Shown here one piece after another: positions 12,040 through 22,708 of a stretch of DNA of 64,000 bases. The notes below the pieces were generated by a model. That model saw nothing but the letters and a program-made list of their open reading frames with translations. It was not told where the DNA came from and searched no databases. This DNA comes from Oxytricha trifallax (lineage: Eukaryota > Ciliophora > Spirotrichea > Sporadotrichida > Oxytrichidae). Location: NCBI GenBank assembly GCA_000711775.1, contig ARYC01001397.1:1-64000 (forward strand), read 5' to 3'. Position 1 is the stretch's first letter; each line of letters opens with the position of its first letter. The position numbers and the translations under genes are program-made.

Positions 12040-12425
12040 TATTATTTACTTTCTATCTTGCAAACCTAAAGAGATCAGCGAAGCTGTGGTAGCTATCCTT
12101 GAATTTGAAAATATAGAGCATTATGCTTTCTACTTGCAAGAACAATTGGAAATTAAAGTGTTAGCGAGGGAAATCTTCCCACACAATTTGTATCAAGAAG
12201 TTAAAGAGCGATACTTACAGGAAACAACGATGATTAAACATTGATTACCATACCAGATAACTTGACTTTAACCGTTTTAATAAGAAAGATGATGAAATAA
12301 ATTTTGATTCAATTCTAAAATGCCCTAGCCAGCTATTATAATAGAAGCAAATTAGAAAATGAAAATGAAAAATAAATGATATTAAGAATTTAATGAAGAT
12401 TAAACAATGAATACTTTTAAAGAAG
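12040..12425 (+). pseudogene. Coding block of an unidentified protein, frameshifted
   Basis: The frame reads KPKEISEAVVAILEFENIEH and then YAFYLQEQLEIKVLAREIFP, ending at TGA at 12,242-12,244. It resumes one frame over with DYHTRQLDFNRFNKKDDEIN down to another TGA. Composition (charged, helical, few low-complexity runs) is coding-like, but I recognise no family. A GC-rich 60-bp patch just upstream (11,925-11,985) translates to a poor Ser/Cys/Thr string and is probably not part of the protein. It may belong with the block at 12,850-13,556. Confidence 0.5.
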
Positions 12426-12849
12426 ACACTGATGGAGCAGCTTGACTCATTAAAAATTAAAAATTAAAAACATATCTATTATCTTTATTATTTCAAGATT
12501 CTACCTTGTTAGGACAGTGACCGATTTTAGCTAAACTTTCGCAAAGAAATAAATAAAAACAGGAAAGGCGTGATGATAATTAGAAATGGTAAAATTTATT
12601 GTGGTGAATAAGAATGGCAAAACTGTTTGTGTTGTTTTCTTCCATTATATTTTAAAAGTATTCTTATTAATCTTAATTAAATTTTAATAATCATCTATTT
12701 TTCTATTTATTTATCATAAATCCTTATATGTGGGTAAAGTGCCATTTTAAAAGATTTTTAGATATTAAAAGAATTCAATATCAGCATAGTGGAATCCGCA
12801 ATAAATAATCCCTTTTTTCGAGTGAAAATGGTAAATAAATTAGAAGAAA

Positions 12850-13556
12850 ACAACTAAATTGTATCTTGAATCATCTGAAAAAATTAACAAGACTAAAGAA
12901 CCTCCGGATTTAAAAAGTCTAATGCAGGAAAAAACCATAAAATATACAATTTTCTTATAATACATAAATTATTTAGGGATCTCTAAAATTTATTTTGTGT
13001 CTATTTTCTTGATCAGAGGAGAGGACAAGTCACAGAATTTTTTTAATTTTAGAATAGAATTGTGAAACAATCACTCCTTGGGCCAGGTACAAATAAAGCT
13101 GATCGTTTTCAGTACTCAGATCATTAAGACTCATAATAATTTGTGTATGCTCAAGAGGAAGAAAGATAAATAGTTTTACCTCAGTATTTTTGGGTGGTGT
13201 TTCAGGGTTTGGGGTTTAGAAAGATACTTGTGACTTTAAGAGATAGATTACAGAAGATCAAGAGAATTCATAATTAGAGGAGTCAGCACTTGGGAGTGAG
13301 GGACACACAGTTGTGAGAGTGGAGGAGATATTCAGAAAATTAATCTAAAAAACAGTGGATAGGTCCACTACTTTGCATTAAAGATGTTCATGGAGAACCT
13401 TTTGATCCCCTCCAAGTTTGCATAGCACCACAAACGTATTATCTTAAATTCGAATGTTACTGATATCCAATAGCGCTACAATAAGGAAATCAAACTACAA
13501 CTGGCCATAGAGATTAAGGACAACGGCCATAGGGAGGAGACACCTGAGGACTCATG
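12850..13556 (+). pseudogene. Unidentified gene segments in three successive frames, ending at TGA
   Basis: Three protein-like stretches follow one another. The first is KLYLESSEKINKTKEPPDLK near 12,855, open to a TGA near 13,070. The second is QIVLPQYFWVVFQGLGFRKI near 13,180, open to a TGA near 13,313. The third is INLKNSGQVHYFALKMFMEN, then KFAQHHKRIILNSNVTDIQQ, ending at TGA at 13,554-13,556. All use TAA/TAG as Gln. The frame changes could be introns, excised germline segments or decay. I found no splice pair that joins the second and third frames cleanly. The final TGA looks like a genuine C-terminus. No family recognised. Confidence 0.55.
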
Positions 13557-13666
13557 AGAATCCTCTCTGCATATTAAACAGCTAATTAATAAATTAAGAT
13601 TTAATCCCAATTACTATCACTAAGTGAAATTAAGTATTTTGTTTATCTTCACTTTAATTTAAAAAT

Positions 13667-13697
<31 letters not shown>

Positions 13698-15560
13698 GAT
13701 TTTTACCTCATGATCTATAAACATTAAATAAAGAACTTAATTATTCTCAAAATACGTGATATTCTAACAAGAAATATAATAAATTAACAGATAATATAAT
13801 TTATAGCAAATTATAAGAAATTAAAATATGAATTAATTAATAACACATGATAACATATTTTATTAAACTTTATCAGAAAGAAATTAATAAGTAAGCTTGC
13901 GATCTATCATTAACTCTTTGTTTGAGAATTAATGAAAATTTAGAACTTTTCAATTCATAAAGAATAAATTTTAATAAATAAAAAGGAAAAAAAATTCTCT
14001 GCTGAATTACGCGAGAATTATATAAGATATTTTATGAAAATTAATATATTTAAGCAAAAGATTTGAGCAAATTTTATAAAAACCAATTTTATTATGATTG
14101 AGAAAAAATATAGTTATTATTCCGAAAAAATTAAAATTTTAGTTAGTAGTATCGCATTTTACGATGCTTTGATAATTGAAGGCAAAATAATGAATAAAAT
14201 TATTCATTCTTTTAAATTCTCGTTCAAGTTTTTAAGGGCAAAGATCTACAAGATCTTTGAATTTGTAAGTTTAAGTAATTTTGTATATATCTTTTAATAT
14301 ATTATTATTGTTAATATCTAAGCTAATATATTTAACAGCTGAATAATTTAAATTACTAAAGAATTTAAATAATCTAAAAATTAAGCATAAGTTAGTTAAC
14401 GAAGCTTTAATTAAAAATTAGGCATGATTTAATAAATATTTTAATTCTAGAATAAATGGTGCTAATAAGAACCTATAATTACATTACTTAAATTAATAAA
14501 GGAATCTTATTTTCTATTTATAGTTCTATTAATTGCGTTTAGATTTCTAAGCTTTTCAATTAGTATTTAGTAGATTCATGAATTTGTTATAAGGTTAATT
14601 TATTATCCACTAAATCCTATCATTAAGGATTATTTAAAAAGTTTTTCTATCCTTTTTTGGCATTGCTTAAATCTAAATTGAATTATAAAAAAAATTAAAA
14701 AGGAACTCAGAATTCAGATTTTAAACGATTATTTATGTTAAATTTTTATATAAATATTTGTCACTAAAGCTATTTTGATAATTTCTTAAATATAAGTCGT
14801 AAAACATAAAATAATCATGTATAAGTTTAGTTTAAATGAATATACTTAACATAATTATATATTTTTAAGCTTTATCGCCAAAATCTAAAAGATGGTGATG
14901 CATCACCAACATTTGAAAATTTGGCGATGAAGCTAAAATATTATTATAATTATCTAAAAAACAGCAACAAAAGTTTCAACTGCAATCTAAAGCAATGATT
15001 GGGGGGGAATTCTAATTTGAGACACTTGATAGTCATTTATTTTGAGAAAATTAAATGGAGTTAGGAATAAATTATTAAGTCCACTAGATTTATTAAAATA
15101 AAATACCAAACAATATTTAAAAAATTTAGGTAAATTATAGATGAACTAAAATATTTTCCAATGATTATTAAGTTGGTTGGCATTGCATGACACGCTTACA
15201 AATTATATATATATATATATATAGAAAATATTTATTTATTTTACAAATTTTTGTTATTTATTTATGCATATTAAATTAAACTAATTTTATTAAAATTTAC
15301 CTTCTATTAATATAGTTTTAATTTTCATATATATATCATGCCCTTCTTTCTAAAACCACTTCTTCCAAGCATAATTTAACCTTTACTTATAAATGTCATT
15401 TAAAAATGCTAAAAGTATTCATTATTTTTAAAACTAGTTGAAAAACTTAATAATACAGGCATTATAATAAAATAGTTAAATAATAAATCATGAAAATATA
15501 AGATGTTCCAGAAAAAATTCTAAAGGCTATATTATTGATTAGGTTTCATACATGATATCC
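13557..15560. other. AT-rich noncoding stretch
   Basis: No coding block was recognised. Contains a (TA)n microsatellite at about 13,674-13,696, another at 15,204-15,222, and an isolated G7 run at 15,001-15,007. Confidence 0.5.
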
Positions 15561-15599
15561 AGATAAATAATCTTCTGTTTTTGAGACATACTCAAATAT

Positions 15600-16537
15600 A
15601 TCAAAAGTCCTTAATTTATCAAAAAATCAAATCAGATAGGTTTGCCCTCAACGCTCTAGCAGGCTAGGACCTTAAACCCTCTCCAAAATTATGAATAATT
15701 TAATAACTAACTAACGAATAGCTAGACTTCATAACTTCTTAATCATAATTATAAAAGTTTCAGTATTTATCAATAACTAAGAGAACTGAGCTTTTTAAAT
15801 AAAAGTTTTAAGATTTAAGATTATCTAACGCAACCTACAGATAAATTTTAAGAAAGTATGGAATAAAATATAAATTCGTCAAGAAGAAATATCAATTATC
15901 AAAACTGAAGTTAAGAAATATTCATCAAGAAAGAATAATTAAGTTTAATTAACTATTAGAATTCTCATAATCAAGAAAAAAAATTATTTACATTGATGAG
16001 ATAATATTCAAGCCTTTTAGTTAACAATACAGGGCATGGTCTAACAAATATCAAAATGTAGAATTATAATAATTAGGAATAAAGCATGTCACTATCGCTG
16101 CAATAGTATGCATTAGCTACGACTATGGACTAGAGTATTATTATACTAAAGAAAATTCAATTAATAAATAAGATTTTATTGATTGTTTAAAGGGCCTTTC
16201 ATACTACAACTAAAACAGAGAAGTAGTTCTATTTATGGATAACCTTAAAATCCACAGATCTTTTGAAGTAAAATAATTAGCTAAATAATTAAATTGGCAA
16301 ATATTGTTTAATGCTCCATACTCCTCTGAATTCCATTGTATAGAAGAAATGTTCTCAATAGTAAAAAGAAGATATAGAGAATTATTACAAAAATTAAACT
16401 TCAGGTTTTCAAAGAGCAGGCACTTTGATTTAATCAATGATTCAATAGAACATATTTCTAAAATATAAATATAAAATATAATTAATAGATAATGTGCGTT
16501 GATGGAGAATTATATATTAGAAAATAATTAAAAGTGA
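15600..16537 (+). pseudogene. Tc1/IS630-family DDE transposase, TBE-like copy 2
   Basis: A cut-and-paste transposase read in the ciliate code. The HTH-like part LRLSNATYRQILRKYGIKYK aligns by eye with the same region of the 58.0-59.0 kb transposase. The catalytic triad is visible: first Asp in IIYIDEIIFKPF (about 15,990), second Asp in VVLFMDNLKIHRSF (about 16,225), and the Glu in NAPYSSEFHCIEEMFSIVKR (about 16,310-16,370). The frame is open from about 15,800 to a TGA at 16,535-16,537. The N-terminal portion is out of frame (shift near 15,785), so the gene is broken there. Its stop nearly abuts that of the convergent ORF2, exactly as in the TBE at 55-59 kb. Confidence 0.85.
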
Positions 16538-16539
16538 TT

Positions 16540-17316
16540 TCATAATTTGTTAAATTTAGAATTAATTTAAAGCTAATTATCAAATATTAAATCTAAGTCT
16601 TTTTGTATCTTATTTACTTTCCTCAGTGAGTTGATCTTCCTGTGACATTGGAAAATTTTCTTAATTTACTTTAATGTATTATTTTTGTAATTCATAATTC
16701 TTTCTTTTCTTATTTTATTGTCTAATCGCCTTAGATTACACCTTGAGCAAGGCGGTTCCTCTTCCTTTCTGCCTATTTATATAATTTAGTAATAATGTAA
16801 TTTCATACTTGTAAAAAAGGGTTCTTATTAAATAGCATCGAAAATCTCATTTTTAATTGAAATTGCTTATTATGACTAAAAGTCAACCTATTCTTAATTT
16901 CTTAATTTGTTTTAAGCTATAACTAGCTCTTTTAAATAAGAAGTTGCCAGAGTACCTATTACTTTAAAAAAGAATTCTCTTTCAGGTAGGTGTTTAGAAT
17001 CTTAGTAATAGTTCAAGTGTCTCATAATGTCATTATCATTTTTGACTTAATCCAATATATTTTATATTTTGAGTTCGGGGTAATGGGGAACTTCAATGTC
17101 TTTGACATCTTACTATTTTACCAGGAATATTTATCCTTATAAAAAATCTCGAATAAATCACATTGAAGTGTTCTTGTACTCTGGTAAACAGTATCCCACT
17201 AAATTTTTATAATCATAAATAATCTTACAATGAAATTTTAAGAATGTGTACCAATCGTATTTAGATGTTAATTTACCTTCAAATACTCTAGCATTTACTG
17301 CTTAAGTGTTTTCCAT
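16540..17316 (-). pseudogene. TBE ORF2 (~20-kDa protein) homologue, copy 2, frameshifted
   Basis: Starts at MENTQAVNARVFEGKLTSKY (17,316) and ends at the TGA at 16,540. A mid-protein motif LPEREFFFKVIGTLATSYLK matches LPERSFFFGFLGTLRESYLR of the copy at 57.3-58.0 kb, and gene order and orientation are the same. At least two frame changes occur (near 17,155 and 17,020). The C-terminal half, including a Cys pair CSRC, is open to the end. The function of this family is unknown. It is conserved in position between a transposase and a kinase gene. Confidence 0.75.
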
Positions 17317-17930
17317 CCTTAATCTTAGTATAATATCAAAATCTATCAAGGTTAATTGCTAAGTTTAATTGAAATTATGAATTATTTAATTTACATTATA
17401 GAATGTTCTTTTATAGTCATTAAAGTATAATTTGTGGATAAAAATTAATGTAAAGTTACCTAAATTAGATCAGCCTTTGAATCATGAGTTTGAGTTTTTT
17501 CAATTACACTTTTATATAAATCTAAAAAGAAAATTTTGAATCATGAATTAAATAATTGTATACCCCATTATTATACGTTTAATATATAAATAAATAGAAA
17601 GCAATAGTGGAAGTAAGAGTTGTTTATAGATTATAAAAATAATTAATTAATCCTATACTTATTTAAATAAATTTTCTAAAAAGAACAAGATTATTAAGAA
17701 ATTTTGTAAAAATAGTGTTAAATATGATATTGATGAGAATTGTGATTATGATAAGTTTAATATTTAATTATATGAATTTCACTAATGTTAAATTAGTGAA
17801 ATGCATTTCATTAATCAAATATTAGTGAAATTCATATATTTAATCATAATAGATACTAATTTTTGATCTAGACTATCAAAGTTTACCTTCTATACTCAAA
17901 GTTTATAATCAAATAATAATAAATAAAATA

Positions 17931-19407
17931 ATGTTCAAGACTCATAGAATTTAGAAATTAACTCAACAGCAAACAATAATTTATGCCAAACAAAATAAAT
18001 ACAACAATCTTAACGATATAGATGATTATGAAGTAACTGAAGAAAAATTCATAAAATGGTGCAAGCAGGTAGGCAAAGACAGTACCAATACTGAGAGACC
18101 CAAATTATTAATAAACTGTGAAATCTGCAAGAAAGTTAGGACACCATCATAGTTCAATTTATGCCAATTTTGACATAAAAATAAATAAATAACTAGAATT
18201 AGATTTAATAAATAAAACAATAAATATTTCTGTGAGATCAACGATTGCAATTTTGTGCCTTGCTCAGAAAGGATTAAACTTACTACTCATCTACTAACTC
18301 ATACCAAAGAATAATTACAATTAGTTGGGATAGAGCCAGAGGTAAGTATTAAAATTATTAAAATAAATTTAGTTGTTGATACAACCAAAGGTCAGAGACG
18401 CTATGAAATCAGTTGAGAAATTATAAAAAAAATATAAAAAAATTATTATTTTGACACATTTAAAGAATAACTAATTGATTAAGAAAATCAATAATAAAAC
18501 GATAATCTCGAACAGCAAATTGAAACAAGAACTAAACCAAATGACGACCTTGACCATTAGAATTAACAAGACAACTCAAACAACTCAAAATATTTTCAAT
18601 ATAAAATGAAAATCTTTTTAAAGAATTGGTTTACTTAATTAAGGAGGCTAAAGAATTAGGAATTTTTATTGATAATCTTTTAACAATGGAAAGATAATTA
18701 TATGATGAGTCCAAAGTATTTCATAAATATAATATTAACGATCTTAAGTGCAATTCTGCCTAACTATACAAATTATGGAATGAATTTAAATACCAGAAAC
18801 TAGGTTTACAACTAGATCTTAAGTATCAAAACTTAATTTATGGAATGAAAATTTAAGAAAGATGATTTAATTATAATAACTAGGCACCATGAGACCAACT
18901 TTAAGTAGATTTTAAATAAAAGTATGATTAATAATAATTATACTTGACATTGATTGGAATATTATAAGGAATTTAAGAATTACATGAAAACTAAATTTGC
19001 CATAGAGATATCAAGCAGAAAACATTCTTGTATAATTATACCCAGATTATATGGTATTTATAGGAAATTACAATTTTGCAGCATTTTTAGAAGACAAGAC
19101 TGCAACAAAACCTAATAATTTAAATAACTACATTAATAATAAATTGGATGTTAAGAGTTCCTCAACATTTTGGGATATTTATGCATTCGCATTGATAATT
19201 CTTGAAACTGTATGTGATAAGGACCAGTTTAAACAATTGATAAAAAAGAAACAATAAATAAAAAAAAATTTATTAAAATTCTTAAAACTAAAAAAAATAG
19301 CATCTAAGCTTGGAGCTTTACTAGTAAGAATATTTGTTAAGGAAGATTTAACTGTAAAAATTTAAGACTTTAAGGACCCTCTAGTAATTCATTTTAATAT
19401 AAGATGA
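17931..19407 (+). pseudogene. C2H2 zinc finger-protein kinase of TBE type, copy 2
   Basis: The ATG at 17,931 opens a frame with a C2H2 finger CEINDCNFVPCSERIKLTTH plus LLTH (18,231-18,302), then a Lys/Asn-rich linker and a kinase-like C-lobe. QICHRDIKQ (about 18,995-19,020) is the HRD loop. The frame then shifts at about 19,025 and continues NILVQLYPDYMVFIGNYNFA with FWDIYAFALIILETV, ending at TGA at 19,405-19,407. In the position of DFG it has GNYNFA. A TGA at about 18,172 interrupts the N-terminal part. This copy is degenerate and may be a pseudokinase. It matches the kinase gene at 55.3-56.7 kb in domain order. Confidence 0.78.
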
Positions 19408-20075
19408 TAATTAATTTCAATAATAATTTCAAGTGAAATTGCATCTTATGATTGTATGGAAAAGGTTTGATTGCAATTATAGTTGCTATCATGCCATAAT
19501 GAATCATCTTACTATACAACTATAATTAGAATAAATAAACTTCAGCTTATAGTTAAAGTTAATTAACAGTATGAACTTTTAGACAATAACTAAGAATGAG
19601 TGATAGAAAAATGATTGCTCTTGAATGAAACTGACATATATTATATTAAAAATATAAAGTTAACAATTCTTAATTGCTTGATCACAAAAAGCTTCTTATT
19701 AAAGTTAAGGAAGATAACTATTCAATAATATTACCTAAAATTTAAAAGAGAGGCATTTTATAAATAATAATTAAGAATTGATAGATGCAATAAAATACAT
19801 TTAGAATAAATTAACACTAAATATTTTAAAGGAATATTACGGATTAGGAATGTTCCTTCAATAGAAGTTTTCTATTTAAAAGGATAAATAGGGTTTAATT
19901 ATGAGATACATATTTTATAATGCTTAAATGTATATATATATAATATGCCATTTTTTATAAAATTAAAATTGAAATCTGGTTATATATTTATATTGAGATT
20001 AAATTCTTAGACTAATATCAAATGAGGTAGACAACAAATATAAATGTAAAATAGCCAACTTTTTTAAAAAATAAA

Positions 20076-20530
20076 ATGTAATAATAATAATAATAAAAAT
20101 AATAATAATTTGATCACATTGAGGTCTCTGGGGACCCCCGATCAATAAGCTTTAAAGCATATAAGGGACAAGCCCTTTTAAATTATTAAATCATCTGATC
20201 TGTTCAATCTGTCTGGTTGTCTGATCATTGATTCTATTTCTATTAATTCTTTAAAAATTCAATCAAAATAATGAATTCTTTTGAGCCCACAACTGTCTTA
20301 GGTATACTCTTTCTCTGTAGAAATTGAGTACACGTTTGTAAATCTCTCTCTCTTCTTCTTCGCTGTCAATGGAGCTAACTCCATCGTATACTCCGAACTC
20401 TACATATTCCTGGAGTTCTTGCATAGTTTCATCAAAGGCTCTTCAACGTTCTGTAGTTGATTTCCATGCACTCTGAGGAGTTTCAGATAGGGCACCATCT
20501 CCCATTGATTTTCAAATAATATAAACCCAC
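20076..20530 (-). mobile_element. 3' end of a LINE-type retroelement
   Basis: On the minus strand a coding tail runs to a TGA near 20,269: RAFDETMQELQEYVEFGVYD, then IYKRVLNFYRERVYLRQLWA. One in-frame TGA lies upstream (after STTER). About 150 bp of 3' UTR follow, ending in an ATT-rich trinucleotide tail (20,076-20,107). The UTR shares the GGTCTCTGGGGACC palindrome and the words ggacaagccctttt with the copy at 45.8-46.0 kb, which carries reverse transcriptase motifs. Truncation at about 20,530 is typical of LINEs. Confidence 0.7.
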
Positions 20531-21096
20531 TTCCTGAAACATCTTTTTAATTAATTTATTATTATATAATACATAAAATTCCCAAATCTTTTATGTGTTA
20601 TTTAATATGTTTTATTAATTGTATTGGGTAATATCCAGATTCAACTTATAAATATATGGGGTTTAGCGATTTAGGGGTTTCTGGGTTTTCAAAAGTAAGA
20701 GCCTCTGGCTTTGGGCCAGAGTTTTTGTAATTTGTTGGTAGATAGAAATAATTTTGATTGATGTAGTGCGTGCTCCCTTAGATAAATATTGTAAGTTGTT
20801 AAAGTATTTGTTCTTGGTTTTAAATAGCTAAAATATTTTTGGGTGATTCTCTAATAATAAATTAGTTCAACCTTCCCTATTTAATACTGGGAAAGTGGTC
20901 GTGACGTATTTGAGGTTTGGGGAGTGATTCCTTTTAATTCGTATCTTAGTGTATTTTTCTATTGACTAGAAGAAATGGTCACTTTGAGTTTTTCCCGATT
21001 TTAAGGTTTGAGATTAAAGGATTTGTTATGAGGGGATTGTTGTTTTTATAAGGTTTATGACAGTGTCTTGATTCTTTCTCAGTATTTCTTTCTTTA
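20531..21096. other. Region between LINE fragment and inverted-repeat unit
   Basis: AT-rich to 20,640, then moderately GC-richer DNA (for example gcctctggctttgggccaga, a partial palindrome) without a convincing frame. No feature assigned. Confidence 0.4.
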
Positions 21097-21521
21097 GTAT
21101 TAATAAAATACATTCAAAATGGGGAAAATGCAAAATAAAAATCTAAAACTAATAATTCAAATTCATAACAGCCACTAATTACAAGTACTTTCAGATGTAA
21201 TTTAATCCTTATATACTTATCTGACTTATTTATTATATATCCTAATTAAATATATCTATTAACTTAAACAATAATTAATAAACTGGCATTCTGTTAATTA
21301 TTTATTTTAATCATTTCTCCAATTCATATTTCATTTAGCGCAGTGTCCCCAGTTGTTGAAGCTGCTACTTTGAAATAGGTATCTTCACTGTATCTTCAAG
21401 ATATCTTCAGGATATCTTCCTAAAAGATTTAAAGCAAATAATAAAGATCCAGAACTCGGATGTGTTAACCTAAACATTCTTGCTTGCAACTCATAATAAG
21501 AAACACATTGAAGACAGCAAC
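21097..21521. repeat. Left 425-bp inverted repeat
   Basis: Matches the reverse complement of 26,453-26,879 almost base for base; I noticed only a handful of substitutions and one 1-bp indel. Outer ends read TTAATAAAATAC on both sides, so the unit could be bounded by TTAA or TA target copies. It contains repeated GATATCTTC words (about 21,390-21,420). Confidence 0.95.
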
Positions 21522-21639
21522 ACATTAAAGAGAAATCTAAATTAGCTAAAATAATGAGTTCAGATAAGAACATACTTGAGCACACTCCATTTCAGAAAAT
21601 CTTATATTAAAAACCAAACTTCAGCAAGTTGCATTGTTG

Positions 21640-22450
21640 TTTACATATTAAGCAGAATTTAGAGGTGCACTTTTGGTGTGGCCTTATATGATCATATTTC
21701 TCTAAACTTTGTCCTAGCCTTAAATCCTATCCACTTGTATTTGATTCCTGCATTTGCATATCATATCTCCTTGCTGACATTAGTATATTTCTGTTTAGAT
21801 TATGTAAATTCTAAAGTTCATCATGATATCTATTTTGATGGGCTTGTGTATTGTTTATATTGAAATAGCTTTGCTCACTTTATGGGATCTAGTTATTCTG
21901 AAGAGAAGCTGCTAAACCTGTGCTTGCCAGACTATTCAGTAAACTTGGTTTATAAGATACTTCTTAAGATTAGACTTGAGTATAAGCTGGTCTCTCTCTA
22001 ATTTCTATAATGGTTTTTTGTGGAACTTAACTTGTAGCAGTGTTAATTTATGTCATTTTGCTTTCAATTTCTTGTACCTTTTGTGATAGTTTAGTAATCT
22101 CCAATGATTATTACTTGATTTTCTCGCTTGACTAAGATCTCTTTTAAACTTTCTTTGCACTATTAATTACCAAGACTTTTCTGAAGCTCATTAAATCACT
22201 TGAAGAAGATATATTTGAGAAATGTGACTGCTAAGAATGTTTCTTTAAGAATACTGGGCTTTACTTTGACACACCATATTTTAATTATTTCTTCATTTTC
22301 TCACACTCTCTCAGGTTTATGTGCTAATGATTGCTAGTAGGAATTGCAGCTTTCTTCGATTTTGTGCCCTTCTTTTTTAGTAATTTCTTTGGTTTCTATG
22401 AGCTCCTATCTTTTTCCGATGTAAGCGACATGTATTAATCACTCTATCTT
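21640..22450 (+). CDS. Possible plus-strand gene between the inverted repeats, unidentified
   Basis: Coding-like plus-strand blocks include a hydrophobic stretch LNFVLALNPIHLYLIPAFAY (21,690-21,750) running to YFCLDYVNSKVHHDIYFDGL. After a TGA come SSYSEEKLLNLCLPDYSVNL (21,890-21,950) and, in another frame, TFLKLIKSLEEDIFEKCDCQ followed by ECFFKNTGLYFDTPYFNYFF (about 22,175-22,290). The blocks look protein-like and partly membrane-spanning, but TGA codons and frame changes separate them. Introns could explain that. It is convergent with the Sfi1-like gene. No family recognised. Confidence 0.35.
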
Positions 22451-22708
22451 TAGCTCAATTAATTATCAACAGATTTATTTGCAGCTATTGGAGACAATAA
22501 ATTATGGGATGGTATGTTTATTTCAAATTCTCTCACATTATGTTCATCATGATTGTTATTTAGTTTGGTTAAGATAGTGTCTTCCTAGAACGGGGTCTAT
22601 TAAGTTTAAATTCTGTTTATTTCTGAGATTGTTATTTAGTTTTCTAACTCCTTAATTAAGTTGTTTTAGTATGTCATTCTTAAATCATTTTTCATCTTCT
22701 CTTGGTCG

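Larger units (their letters stand above)
15560..19420. mobile_element. Decayed TBE-like transposon, copy 2 (opposite orientation to copy 1)
   Basis: The gene order transposase (+), ORF2 (-), zinc finger-kinase (+) is the mirror image of the element at 55.1-59.2 kb, with the same convergent overlap of transposase and ORF2. No C4A4-containing ends were found around 15.0-15.6 or 19.4-20.0 kb, so the termini are lost or belong to a different TBE subfamily. Limits are those of the genes only. Confidence 0.75.

Noticed and set aside
21385..21585. 66-codon minus-strand ORF in the left inverted repeat
   Set aside because: It lies almost wholly in the repeat arm, its copy in the other arm is not followed by coding sequence, and no motif is visible.
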